A stretch of DNA of 64,000 nucleotides, from the NCBI RefSeq assembly GCF_005434945.1, contig NZ_SKCH01000004.1, positions 62,001 through 126,000 of the forward strand, given 5' to 3'. Origin of the DNA: Prescottella subtropica. GTDB taxonomy: Bacteria > Actinomycetota > Actinomycetes > Mycobacteriales > Mycobacteriaceae. Position numbers and translations under genes: made by a program. The notes under the pieces are model-generated. The model did no database searches. It saw nothing but the letters and a program-made list of their open reading frames with translations, and was not told where the DNA came from. Positions 47,971 through 56,560 of this stretch are shown here, piece after piece; positions within the stretch are counted from its first letter, which is position 1, and each line of letters starts with the position of its first letter.

Positions 47971-48759
47971 ATGGGTGGGGTCGTAGGTATTTCGGTGGGG
48001 GCCGAATCCGTGCGGGCGGTGTGCTTCGGCTCCGCCGCGGGATCGGGACGGGTCGATCGGCAGTCGGTGCCGGTGGACGGACTGTCGCCGGAAACGGTTG
48101 CGGTGGAAACGATCGGGATTCTGTTGGCCGCACACGCGGGTGCGGACGTCGCGGTCGCCTACCGCGGGGAAGCGCAGGCGGCGGCGTTGGACGCGGCGAT
48201 GCGCCGGCACGGCATCGCGAACGTTCGGTTGGTTCCGGAGGCGTCGGCGGTCCCGGCGTGGCTGGATCTCGACGAGCGGTTGGACGGCCTGCGCACGGTG
48301 GTCCTGTACGACCTCGACGAGACGGGGCTCACGGTGACGGTCGTCGACCGGGAGTCCGGCGAGGTCGTGGCGTCCGAACAGTCCGTGGGACGCGGGGTGG
48401 CGGCGGGGTCGGTCGAGAACTCGGTCGATCTGGTCGGCGATCTCGTGGAGCAGGCCGGGGTGGCCGCGGAGGCCGTCGTCGTCCTCGGCGCCGGCGCACG
48501 AGCGCAGGACGCTGCCGGGATTCTCCGTGGTCGTTCGGCGATTCCGGTCGTGGTCGCAGCGACACCCGAGTACGTTGCGGCGTCGGGTGCGGCTCTGCTC
48601 GCGGAGTCCACCGGCTCCGCTCCGCCCGCTGCGTCCCCGATTCAGGCACGCCCGCCCGCGCGGGTGTCGCGGGTCCAACTCGTCGGGGCGGGTATCGCCT
48701 GCGCGGCGCTGCTGCTTCTCGCCGTGACCGGGTTCGGGCTGGGCTACGGCCGGGCGTGA
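47971..48759 (+). CDS. Hsp70/actin-fold-like membrane protein
   Basis: A 262-residue protein. The N-terminus (GGVVGISVGAESVRAVCFG) and the middle VLYDLDETGLTVTVVDRESGEV plus VVLGAGARAQD resemble the phosphate-binding strands of the Hsp70/actin ATPase fold, though the fold seems shortened. A Pro-rich linker leads to one C-terminal membrane helix (LVGAGIACAALLLLAVTGFGLG). Related short Hsp70-like proteins are common in mycobacteria; the function is unknown. It overlaps the convergent YibE/F gene by 16 bases. Confidence 0.65.
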   Translation: MGGVVGISVGAESVRAVCFGSAAGSGRVDRQSVPVDGLSPETVAVETIGILLAAHAGADVAVAYRGEAQAAALDAAMRRHGIANVRLVPEASAVPAWLDLDERLDGLRTVVLYDLDETGLTVTVVDRESGEVVASEQSVGRGVAAGSVENSVDLVGDLVEQAGVAAEAVVVLGAGARAQDAAGILRGRSAIPVVVAATPEYVAASGAALLAESTGSAPPAASPIQARPPARVSRVQLVGAGIACAALLLLAVTGFGLGYGRA

Positions 48760-50030
48760 CGCCCGCGTCGACGCGCGGCCGGAGCCGGACGCGGGCGCGC
48801 GAGCAGGACCGCGATGGCGGTGGTCAGCGGAACCGACAGGGCCAGGGCGATACCGCCGACCGAGGAGCGGACGATCTCGACGGCGACGGCGTCACCGGTC
48901 AGGACGTCGCCGAGGGGGCTGTCGGTGACACTGAACAGCAGTAGGAGCGGCAGCGCCCCACCGGCGTAGGCGAGGACGAGCGTGTACACGGTGCTCGCGA
49001 TGTGGTCGCGTCCCACACGCATCGCGGCGGTGAAGATGTTTCGGCGGGTGGCGGATTCGTCCATCGCCGCGATCTCGAACGCCGCCGACGCCTGCGTGAT
49101 GGTGACGTCGTTGAGGACGCCGAGCGAACCGATGATGAAGCCGGCGAGGAGGAGTCCGGTGATACTGACGTGCTGGATGTAGGCCTGGACCTCGGTGTTC
49201 TGTTCCTCGGACAGGCCGGTCAGGTGGGTCAGCCGGATCGCGGCCGTCGACGCCACCGCGGCCACAACCGTCGACGCGAGGGTGCCCAGCAGTGCGGCAC
49301 TGGTGCGCAGGTTCACCCCGTGCGCGAGATACAGCACCGCGTAGAGGATCACCGCCCCGGACACGAGGGCGACCGGCATCGCGGCCCGACCGTCGAGCAG
49401 GGCCGGCAGGGTGAAGACGATCAGGACGCCGAACGCGATCCCGAGTCCCAGCAGTGCGCGCAACCCCCGCCATCGGGCGACCGCGACGATCGCCACGGCG
49501 AACGCGGCGACGACGAGCAGCAGTGAACCCCCACGCGCGTAGTCGTTGAACGAGTAGATCGGTGAGCCGCTCGCATCCGTCTGCCGGACGAGCCGAACAT
49601 GTTCGCCGACACGCAGGTCCGGTTGTCCCGGACCGGGCACGATCTCGAGGAGCGTGCGGGTGCCGTCGTGGGGGCCCGATTCGATCGTGACGACGCTGCG
49701 CCGGCAGTCGACTCCGGCCGCCGCCGACGGTGACGGCGCCGGGTCGCCCGTGAACACCCTTCCCGCGGAAGGGCTTCCGCACGGTGCGATGTCCTGCGCG
49801 ACGACGGTCCCGGCCTCGGTGACGACGGCACCACCACCGGCATTCCGGAACGGCAGCGGAATGTCGACGTGCTGGTGGGACGGCCACAGGATCGCCGCGC
49901 CGGCGACGACGGCCACACCGATCGCGACCAGCAGGCCCACGACGACGCGGGCAGCGGTCGGTCCCAGGGGAACCGGGCCCGCAGAGTGCCCGTGCCCGTG
50001 TCCGTGGCTGTGGGGTGAGCCGGATGTCAT
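48744..50030 (-). CDS. YibE/F family membrane protein
   Basis: A 428-residue protein with a His-rich N-terminus (PHSHGHGHGHSAG), one membrane helix (VVVGLLVAIGVAVVAGAAILW), an outer domain of about 120 residues and some seven further helices. GSLGVLNDVTITQASAAFEI and DYARGGSLLLVVAAFAVAIVAVARWRG are the YibE/F marks. The family's transport role is not settled. The His run could bind metal. A structured 200-base leader precedes it. Confidence 0.87.
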   Translation of the reverse strand: MTSGSPHSHGHGHGHSAGPVPLGPTAARVVVGLLVAIGVAVVAGAAILWPSHQHVDIPLPFRNAGGGAVVTEAGTVVAQDIAPCGSPSAGRVFTGDPAPSPSAAAGVDCRRSVVTIESGPHDGTRTLLEIVPGPGQPDLRVGEHVRLVRQTDASGSPIYSFNDYARGGSLLLVVAAFAVAIVAVARWRGLRALLGLGIAFGVLIVFTLPALLDGRAAMPVALVSGAVILYAVLYLAHGVNLRTSAALLGTLASTVVAAVASTAAIRLTHLTGLSEEQNTEVQAYIQHVSITGLLLAGFIIGSLGVLNDVTITQASAAFEIAAMDESATRRNIFTAAMRVGRDHIASTVYTLVLAYAGGALPLLLLFSVTDSPLGDVLTGDAVAVEIVRSSVGGIALALSVPLTTAIAVLLARPRPAPAARRRGRHARP

Positions 50031-50080
50031 CGGTGTGGTCTCCGCACCCGGTCAGGCTATCCGGCGGGCGCGGTAAGCGA

Positions 50081-50179
50081 CGGTGGCGGGGAGCAGGGGG
50101 GGTCGTCCCCGCCACCGATGTCCTCGTCGCCCAGGGGGGTGGGGTCAGGACGAGGCGCTTACGGGCACCCGATGGTGCC
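50081..50179. ncRNA. Three-hairpin structured intergenic segment
   Basis: Three stems in a row: 50081-50092 with 50106-50117 (12 bp, CGGTGGCGGGGA), 50122-50128 with 50149-50155 (7 bp, CCTCGTC) and 50164-50169 with 50174-50179 (6 bp, CGAT loop). It lies downstream of the aminotransferase and within the presumed leader of the YibE/F gene, both on the - strand. It may be a compound terminator or a cis-acting RNA. The loops of the first two stems hold runs of six to seven G on the + strand. Confidence 0.4.
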
Positions 50180-50235
50180 GAACGGTCAATTTACCCAAAG
50201 CGCGGCAATCGTGCAGGCCTGGAGTGAAATTTCTT

Positions 50236-51498
50236 CTACTGCTTGTAGCTCGACAGGAAATTACCGAACCGTTCGATCGCCACTGCCAGGTCACGGGCCC
50301 ACGGCAGCGTCACGATCCGCAGGTGGTCGTGGTCGGGCCAGTTGAAGCCGGTGCCCTGCACCATGAGGATCTTCTCCTGCAGCAACAGGTCCTGCACGAG
50401 CTTCTCGTCGTCGTGGATCTCGTGGACGTTCGGATCCAGCCGGGGGAACGCGTACAGGGCACCGCGCGGCTTGACGCACGACACGCCGGGGATCATGTTG
50501 AGCCGCTCCCACGCCACGTCGCGCTGCTCGAGCAGTCGCCCGCCGGGCAGAACGAGATCCTCGATGCTCTGATGCCCGCCGAGAGCCACCTGGATGGCGT
50601 GCTGACCGGGCACGTTGGGGCACAGGCGGGTGGATGCCAGCAGGTCGAGGCCCTCGAGGAACCCGGCGGCGTGGTCCTTCGGTCCGGTGAGCGCGACCCA
50701 GCCGGCCCGGTAACCGGCCACCCGGTACGACTTCGACAGGCCGTTGAACGTCAGACACAGCAGATCCGGCGCCAGGCTCGCGAGCGAGATGTGCTTGGCG
50801 TCGTCGTACAGGATCTTGTCGTAGATCTCGTCGGCCAGCAGCAGCAACTGGTGCTTGCGGGCCAGGTCGACGAGCTGCGTGAGCACCTCGGCCGAATACA
50901 CGGCGCCCGTCGGATTGTTCGGGTTGATGACGAGCAGCGCCTTGGTCTTGTCCGTGATCTTGGACTCGATGTCCGCTATGTCGGGGTTCCAGTCGTTCTG
51001 CTCGTCGCACAGGTAGTGCACCGGGGTGCCGCCGGACAGGCTCGTCATGGCTGTCCACAACGGGTAGTCCGGCGCCGGGATGAGCACCTCGTCACCGTCG
51101 TTCAGCAGCGCCTGCATCGTCATCGTGATGAGTTCGGAGACGCCGTTGCCCAGGTAGATGTCGTCGACGTCCAACTCCGGGAAACCGGGCACCAGCTCGT
51201 AGCGGGTGACGATCGCCCGGCGCGCCGACAGGACACCCTTCGACTCCGAATAGCCCTGCGCGTAGGGGAGCGCCGCGATCATGTCCCGCATGATCACGTC
51301 CGGCGCCTCGAACCCGAACGGGGCCGGATTGCCGATGTTGAGCTTGAGGATCCGATGCCCCTCGGCCTCCAGGCGTGCCGCGTGCGCATGCACCGGCCCC
51401 CGGATCTCATACAGCACGTTCTGCAGTTTGGCGGACTGCTCGAGCATGCGCTGCGATTGCCGTGGACGCGGGGCTTCTGGTGTGCTCACGCATCCCAT
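50236..51498 (-). CDS. aspC: PLP-dependent aminotransferase (AspC/AlaA type)
   Basis: A 420-residue class I aminotransferase. The PLP lysine is in FNGLSKSYRVAGYRAGW, with VINPNNPTGAVYS and ADEIYDKILYDD upstream and the Arg of FNWPDHDHLRIVTLPW at the end. The AlaA/AspC-like N-terminus (LEQSAKLQNVLYEIRGPVHAHA) suggests alanine or aspartate transamination. By family and by its place near etfD it matches Rv0337c (aspC) of M. tuberculosis. ATG 51498 is chosen; GTG 51489 is possible. Confidence 0.9.
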   Translation of the reverse strand: MGCVSTPEAPRPRQSQRMLEQSAKLQNVLYEIRGPVHAHAARLEAEGHRILKLNIGNPAPFGFEAPDVIMRDMIAALPYAQGYSESKGVLSARRAIVTRYELVPGFPELDVDDIYLGNGVSELITMTMQALLNDGDEVLIPAPDYPLWTAMTSLSGGTPVHYLCDEQNDWNPDIADIESKITDKTKALLVINPNNPTGAVYSAEVLTQLVDLARKHQLLLLADEIYDKILYDDAKHISLASLAPDLLCLTFNGLSKSYRVAGYRAGWVALTGPKDHAAGFLEGLDLLASTRLCPNVPGQHAIQVALGGHQSIEDLVLPGGRLLEQRDVAWERLNMIPGVSCVKPRGALYAFPRLDPNVHEIHDDEKLVQDLLLQEKILMVQGTGFNWPDHDHLRIVTLPWARDLAVAIERFGNFLSSYKQ

Positions 51499-51577
51499 GA
51501 TCCCACCCGGCCGCAAGTGCATATCGGACGGTGCGTCCGCTGTCGGGGTGGCGACCTGACGGACGGGCGTGCGTGCG

Positions 51578-51763
51578 TCAGATGCACAGCGGCAGCACGA
51601 GCGAGCCCACCGGGATGACGAGGCACAGGCCCACCGATCCCGGGCCTTCGGTACTACCCATACCGGGCGGCACCGTCTGGGCCGACGCGGCCGGGGCCGT
51701 GACGAGCCCCAGCGACACCGTGACCGCGGCCGCGGCGAGCACTCCTGCGATTCGGCGTGTCAT
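51578..51763 (-). CDS. Small secreted peptide with a two-Cys hydrophobic end
   Basis: A 61-residue precursor from ATG 51763. The signal peptide is clear (MTRRIAGVLAAAAVTVSLGL, then APAASA-QT). The mature part is only about 33 residues: a Gly/Pro-rich stretch and a final LCLVIPVGSLVLPLCI in which two Cys residues 13 positions apart bracket a hydrophobic loop. No family recognised. An in-frame ATG 12 bases upstream is less likely. Confidence 0.7.
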   Translation of the reverse strand: MTRRIAGVLAAAAVTVSLGLVTAPAASAQTVPPGMGSTEGPGSVGLCLVIPVGSLVLPLCI

Positions 51764-51896
51764 GGCGGAAACCATCCCTTTCGACGGCGATCGCTGACCG
51801 GTGCGGATCCGCACCACCTCCATCGTCGCCACAGTCGCCGGTTCGTCTCAAGGTTCCGGACTGCACAGTTCGGTCACGCCCGGGACGATCCGCTGA

Positions 51897-52316
51897 TTAC
51901 GGGTGTTCGTGCGTCGCCGCCCACTCCCGGCAGGCCACGGGATGCACCGCGATCACCGGCCCGTCCGGTCGCAGCGCGCGGTACTGCGGATACTTCGCGA
52001 CCAGGGTGTCGAGTGCCGCCGTCTCCTCGGCCCCGGCTGCCAGGACATGTGCGACGCCGTCGACCCGCACCCACCACAGCCGCGACCAGTCGTCGTCGTA
52101 CCGGTCGACCAGCAGGCTCACCCGCCCGGTCGCGGCAATGTTCGCCAGCCGCTTCAGACGCGTGGTCGTCTTCGGTTTCGCATCGACCGCCGTGTAGACG
52201 ACGCCGCCGTGCACCGCGAACACCACCGGCACCAGATGCGGCCGACCGTCGGCCGACACCGTCGCCATCCGAGCCACGGGGGCGTCGACGAAACGCGGTG
52301 GAAGCGACACACGCAT
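51897..52316 (-). CDS. PPOX-class F420-dependent oxidoreductase-like protein
   Basis: A 139-residue split-barrel flavin/deazaflavin binding protein. The opening RMATVSADGRPHLVPVVFAVHGG and the middle KTTTRLKRLANIAATGRVSLLVDRYDDDWSRLWWVRVDG are those of the TIGR03668-type PPOX F420 family. It likely reduces a small substrate with F420H2, as found widely in Corynebacteriales; the substrate is unknown. It is divergent from the S9 peptidase with only 31 bases between starts. Confidence 0.85.
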   Translation of the reverse strand: MRVSLPPRFVDAPVARMATVSADGRPHLVPVVFAVHGGVVYTAVDAKPKTTTRLKRLANIAATGRVSLLVDRYDDDWSRLWWVRVDGVAHVLAAGAEETAALDTLVAKYPQYRALRPDGPVIAVHPVACREWAATHEHP

Positions 52317-52347
52317 GAACCGGATGCTAGATCGCTAGGGTCTCGAT

Positions 52348-54291
52348 ATGACGACCGCTGCCCCGACAGTTGCCCCGTACGGATCGTGGACGTCCCCGAT
52401 CACCGCCACCGACCTCGCCGCGAGCGGTCACCCCGTCGAGGGCGGCTGCTTCGTCGACGGCGGCCCGTGGTGGTCGGAGACCCGGCCCACCGAATCCGGG
52501 CGCACCACGATCCGCAGGCTCGGCGACGACGGTGTGCCGGTCGACGTACTGCCGCCACCGTGGAACGCCCGCACCCGCGTCCACGAGTACGGCGGCGGCG
52601 CATGGGCGGTCGCAGCCGGCGGCGTGCTGGTGTTCGCCGAATTCAGCGACCAACGGCTGTACCGGTTCGACCCGGCCGCCGACATCGCCCCGGCACCGAT
52701 CACGTGGCCGTCGCGCGGCGCCGCCGACCGCTACGGCGACCTGACGATCGTCGGCGACGACGTGTGGTGCGTGCGGGAACGACACACCGAAACCGGTGTG
52801 GCACGGGACATCTGCGTCGTTCCGCTCTCCGGCAGGGCGCTGGACGACCCGTCGGCGATCCGGTCGATCGTCGCCGGCTCCGACTTCCTCGCCTACCCGC
52901 GACTGTCCCCGGACGGCACCCGGCTCGCATGGATCGCGTGGGATCACCCACAGATGCCGTGGGACGGAACGGAACTGAAAGCTATGGATCTGGCATCGGG
53001 TGAGATTCGGGTGCTGCTCGGCGGTGTCGACGAGTCGGTGCTGCAACCCGAATGGACCGACGCCGGGAACCTGCGCGTGATCAGCGACCGCAGCGGCTGG
53101 TGGAACCTGTACCGGGTAGCTCTGGACGGAGGTCTTTCGCCCCTGGTGGCTGTGGACGCCGACTTCGGCGGACCGCTGTGGCAGCTCGGCGCCCGCTGGC
53201 ACGTCCCCCTCGGCGACGGCCGCCTGCTCACCGTCCGCACCGTCGGCACCGACACCCTCGCGATCCTCGACCCGGCGACCGGTGCACTGGACGACGTCGA
53301 ACTGGACGGTGTGTCGTCGGTGCAGGTGTGCGACGTCGACGGATCGCGAATCCTGCTGCGCTGCGGTGGAGCCCGGGTCGTCTCCGGTCTGCGGATCCTC
53401 GACCTCGCCACCGGTGTGCTCACCGACGTCCGGCTGTCCGTCGATGATCTGCCCGACATCGCCTACCTGCCGGAGGCACAGCTCCGCACGTTCCACGGCC
53501 CGCAGCGGGAGGTCCACGCGATCGTGTATCCGCCCCGCAACCCCGACCACACCGCACCGGACGGGGAACTGCCCCCGTACGTCGCATTCGTCCACGGTGG
53601 CCCCACCGCGCACGTCGCACCCGCCGTGAACCTCGTGTACGCGTACTTCACCAGCCGCGGCATCGGCGTCGTCGACATCAACTACGGCGGCTCCACCGGC
53701 TACGGACGCGACTACCGGGGCCGGCTGCGCGGACAGTGGGGCGTCGTCGACGTCGAGGACACCGTCGCCGCCGTCCGCGGCCTCGCCGACGCCGGACTCG
53801 CCGACCCGAACCGGCTCGCCGTCGAGGGCGGCTCCGCCGGCGGCTGGACGGTGCTGGCCGCGCTCACCACCTCGGACGTGTTCGCGTGCGGCGCATCATA
53901 CTTCGGTGTCGCCGAGCTGACGGAGTTCGTGAAGGAAACCCACGACTTCGAATCCCGGTACATCGACGGACTCGTCGGACCACTCCCCGAGGCGCGGGAC
54001 CTGTACGAGCGCCGCGCACCCCTGAACAACGTCGACGGACTGTCCTGCCCCGTCCTGCTGCTGCAGGGCCTGGCCGACCCGATCGTCCCGCCCGCACAGG
54101 CCGAACGATTCCGGAACGCACTGGTGCGCAAGGGCATTCCCCACGCCTACCGTGCCTACGAAGGCGAATCCCACGGATTCCGCCGCGTCGAGACCATCGT
54201 CGACGCCCGCGAATCCGAACTGTCCTTCTACGGCCAGGTCATGGGTTTCGAGACACCCGGCGTACCGGCCCTGGAGCTGTGGCGGGGGTAG
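52348..54291 (+). CDS. S9 family prolyl oligopeptidase-like peptidase
   Basis: A 647-residue enzyme with an N-terminal beta-propeller (blade segments such as HEYGGGAWAVAAGGVLVFAEF and RLSPDGTRLAWIAWDHP) and a C-terminal alpha/beta-hydrolase. The nucleophile Ser496 is in EGGSAGGWTVL, the Asp in LLLQGLADPIVPP and the His in EGESHGFRR. This is the acylaminoacyl/dipeptidyl peptidase type, cytoplasmic since no signal is present. It is followed by a 76-bp dyad element. Confidence 0.92.
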   Translation: MTTAAPTVAPYGSWTSPITATDLAASGHPVEGGCFVDGGPWWSETRPTESGRTTIRRLGDDGVPVDVLPPPWNARTRVHEYGGGAWAVAAGGVLVFAEFSDQRLYRFDPAADIAPAPITWPSRGAADRYGDLTIVGDDVWCVRERHTETGVARDICVVPLSGRALDDPSAIRSIVAGSDFLAYPRLSPDGTRLAWIAWDHPQMPWDGTELKAMDLASGEIRVLLGGVDESVLQPEWTDAGNLRVISDRSGWWNLYRVALDGGLSPLVAVDADFGGPLWQLGARWHVPLGDGRLLTVRTVGTDTLAILDPATGALDDVELDGVSSVQVCDVDGSRILLRCGGARVVSGLRILDLATGVLTDVRLSVDDLPDIAYLPEAQLRTFHGPQREVHAIVYPPRNPDHTAPDGELPPYVAFVHGGPTAHVAPAVNLVYAYFTSRGIGVVDINYGGSTGYGRDYRGRLRGQWGVVDVEDTVAAVRGLADAGLADPNRLAVEGGSAGGWTVLAALTTSDVFACGASYFGVAELTEFVKETHDFESRYIDGLVGPLPEARDLYERRAPLNNVDGLSCPVLLLQGLADPIVPPAQAERFRNALVRKGIPHAYRAYEGESHGFRRVETIVDARESELSFYGQVMGFETPGVPALELWRG

Positions 54292-54332
54292 GGGCGCTGT
54301 CGGTGCGGGTGCCGCGGGGTCGTCGCGGCGAG

Positions 54333-54408
54333 GTCACACACCTTCTGTCGGCATCACACACGGGTTCGTTGACGAAAACGTGTGTGAGCCCGGCAGAACG
54401 TGTGTGAT
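54333..54408. repeat. 76-bp dyad element, word GTCACACAC-like (element D)
   Basis: 9-bp words at 54333-54341 (GTCACACAC), 54353-54361 (ATCACACAC), and inverted at 54380-54388 and 54400-54408 (CTCACACAC, ATCACACAC when read backwards). Offsets 0/20/47/67 are exactly those of the element at 1612, though the word is different. It lies between the S9 peptidase and the end of the DUF559 gene. Confidence 0.85.
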
Positions 54409-54440
54409 CCCGTGGGATACGGGACGGTGGCAGTCCGGCG

Positions 54441-55400
54441 TCACGGACGTTCCGAGTGCACGACGCGTCCGAGTGGCGGTGGGCAGCGTTGTGCCCGGGT
54501 GGCGGCATCCAGGATCCGACGGGCGACCAGATCGGGGGTATCCAGTTCGTCCCAGATCCAGCGCACCACTTGCCAGCCGGTGTCACGGATCGCGTCCTCA
54601 CGCAACTTCTCCGCCCACAGCACGTCGGCCGGCACCGCTCCCTCTGAGACGAGTCGGCCGTATTTGATCCTGCCGTCGAACTCGCCCACCACGCCGAGCG
54701 ACTCGAACAGGAAGTCCACCCTGCCGAGGCGTTTTCCACCAGCGTCGTACAGCACGGACTGGCAGTCGGGTAGGGGCAGTTGCTCACGGATCATCAGCAC
54801 GCGACTGCGCGATTCACCGACAGACTCGGAGCGGCCGTCCAACTGAGTGAGGACGCGGTGGGCGCGGCGGCGCCCGGCATGTGCGGGGAGCAGATCTGCG
54901 GCGGCAGCCAAGTCGACGGATGTGAGCGGAAGAGAGTGCAGTGCGTGATCGCCGACGACGACAGCCTGTTCGAACGGCAAGGTCCGGGCGAGGTCGACCA
55001 CCGTTCGTGCGGAGGTTGTCACCCGCAGACCATCCACCTCGGTGATTTCGTTCGGGGTCAGGGTTGCGGAATGCACATGACGGTGCCGGGTGCGCCGGCC
55101 GCCGGTGGGCCGGTCACGAGTCAGGTGTGTCAGGCGCAGCGGGGTGCGCCACAGATCCAGACCGTGCACGACGGCGGCGGACTGGTGACTGAGCACAGCA
55201 TCCCGTGACGCGGACAGCAGCGTTTCCTCCGCGAGCAACCGGTGTTGTGAGTAGACGCCGAGTTCGTCGAACAGAGCACGGTCTGCATAGCGTCCGGGGC
55301 GAATCCGCTGCCAGGTGCCGTTACGGCACATCCGCTGCAGTTGATGGTCGGCGGCACCGCGCTGCAACGCCTCGTCACGCCGGATGATGTGTTCCCCCAT
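54441..55400 (-). CDS. DUF559 protein with AbiEi-like N-terminal domain
   Basis: A 319-residue protein from ATG 55400. The N-terminus (IIRRDEALQRGAADHQLQRMCRNGTWQRIRPGRYAD) is the winged-helix of AbiEi-type antitoxins, followed by the LSHQSAAVVHGLDLW region. The C-terminus has the DUF559 (Vsr-like nuclease fold) core: VDFLFESLGVVGEFDGRIKYG, an ExK-like LWAEKLREDAIRDTGWQVVRW and a final helix. The Asp/Glu and Lys needed for a Vsr-type site seem present. These proteins are common in actinobacteria, and neither toxin partner nor activity is established. The gene is bracketed by dyad elements of the same word (54333 and 55496). Confidence 0.8.
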   Translation of the reverse strand: MGEHIIRRDEALQRGAADHQLQRMCRNGTWQRIRPGRYADRALFDELGVYSQHRLLAEETLLSASRDAVLSHQSAAVVHGLDLWRTPLRLTHLTRDRPTGGRRTRHRHVHSATLTPNEITEVDGLRVTTSARTVVDLARTLPFEQAVVVGDHALHSLPLTSVDLAAAADLLPAHAGRRRAHRVLTQLDGRSESVGESRSRVLMIREQLPLPDCQSVLYDAGGKRLGRVDFLFESLGVVGEFDGRIKYGRLVSEGAVPADVLWAEKLREDAIRDTGWQVVRWIWDELDTPDLVARRILDAATRAQRCPPPLGRVVHSERP

Positions 55401-55495
55401 GGGCACATCGTGCCGTGAGCCGGTCGTGGGGCTTGACGCCGGCGCAGGTGAAAAATCCGGCCTGTGGATGAATGCGGAGCTGTGGATAGGCCCGC

Positions 55496-55571
55496 ACCAC
55501 ACACGTTTTCTCGGAGTCACACACCGTCTGGACAGTGAACGCGTGTGTGTTGTCAACAAAAGGGGTGTGAC
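55496..55571. repeat. 76-bp dyad element, word GTCACACAC-like (element E)
   Basis: 9-bp words at 55496-55504 (ACCACACAC), 55516-55524 (GTCACACAC), inverted at 55543-55551 (AACACACAC) and 55563-55571 (GTCACACCC). Spacing is identical to elements A and D. It lies upstream of the DUF559 start, 95 bases away. Confidence 0.8.
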
Positions 55572-55650
55572 GCCGGGGAACGTGTAGGTGCCGCAGCTCG
55601 GAGGCGCGATGGTGGGGGAGGGGCAGTAACCCCGGGCACCCCGGACACGA

Positions 55651-55682
55651 CAGCGCCCCCACCGTTCGCGGTGGGGGCGCTG
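55651..55682. terminator. Hairpin terminator of etfD
   Basis: A perfect 14-bp stem CAGCGCCCCCACCG with its complement and a four-base loop, 11 bases beyond the etfD stop on the - strand. Confidence 0.85.
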
Positions 55683-55692
55683 ACCGGTACTG

Positions 55693-56560
55693 CTACTTCT
55701 TGCGGCCCGGGGCCTTGGCGCCGGACTTGAAGCCCAGCGCGCCGGGCTTGGCCTGCGGCGGCGCCGGGGTGGACGCCTCCGACTTCGGGGCCTCGACCGG
55801 TGCAGTCTCGACCGGTGCAGTCTCGCCGGGAGCGGCCTCAGCCGGTGCAGCCTCGGCCGGGGACGCCGGTGCTGCAGCCTTGCGGGCGCCGGGGGCCTTG
55901 GCGCCGGACTTGAAGCCCAGCCCGCCCAGCCCGCCCGGCTTGGCCTGCGGGGCCGGAGCGGCCTCGGCGACCGGAGCCTCGACGGGTGCAGCAGGCGCGG
56001 GAGTCTCGGCGACAGGTGCAGCAGGCGCTGCCTTCGCACCCGGTGCCTTCGCGGCGCCCTTCATCTGGAGGCCCTTGCCACCGGGGGCCTTGGCGCCGCC
56101 CTTCATGGCGAGCCCACCCGGCTTGGCAGCCGGAGCCGACGGAGCAGCCGGAGCAGTCTCGGGGGCGGCAGCGGCCGGAGCGGCTTTCGCGCCCGGCGCC
56201 TTGGCCGCGCCCTTCATCTGGAGGCCCTTGCTGCCGGGGGCCTTGGCGGCACCCTTCATGGCGAGCCCACCGGGCTTGGCGGCCGGTGCAGCAGCAGGAG
56301 CGGAAGCCTCGGCAGCCGGAGCAGCCTCGGCCTTGGCGCCGGGGGCCTTCGCGGCGCCCTTCATCTGGAGGCCCTTGCCGCCCGGGGCCTTCGCACCCGG
56401 GGCCTTGGCGAGGCCCTTCATAGCCAGACCCTTACCCGCGGCCGGAGCAGCCTCGGCGGCAACCGGAGCCTCGGCAACAGGAGCAGCCTCGGCAGCCGGA
56501 GCGGCAGCGACAGGCGCGGCCGGAGCCGCAGCCGGGGCCTTGGCCCGCTGCTCCACCTTC
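55693..56560 (-). repeat. Tandem KAPG/MKG repeats coding the EtfD tail
   Basis: About eight units of a GLxMKGxAKAPGxK or GFKSGAKAPGxK motif are separated by Ala/Pro/Glu linkers. The DNA repeats as well, so the tract can expand or contract. The tail is basic at the repeats and should lie in the cytoplasm. Confidence 0.85.

Noticed and set aside
55401-56039. Upstream extension of the DUF559 frame through the repeat region into the EtfD tail.
   Set aside because: The translation is low-complexity Pro/Arg/His and crosses element E and the etfD terminator; the domain begins at Met 55400.
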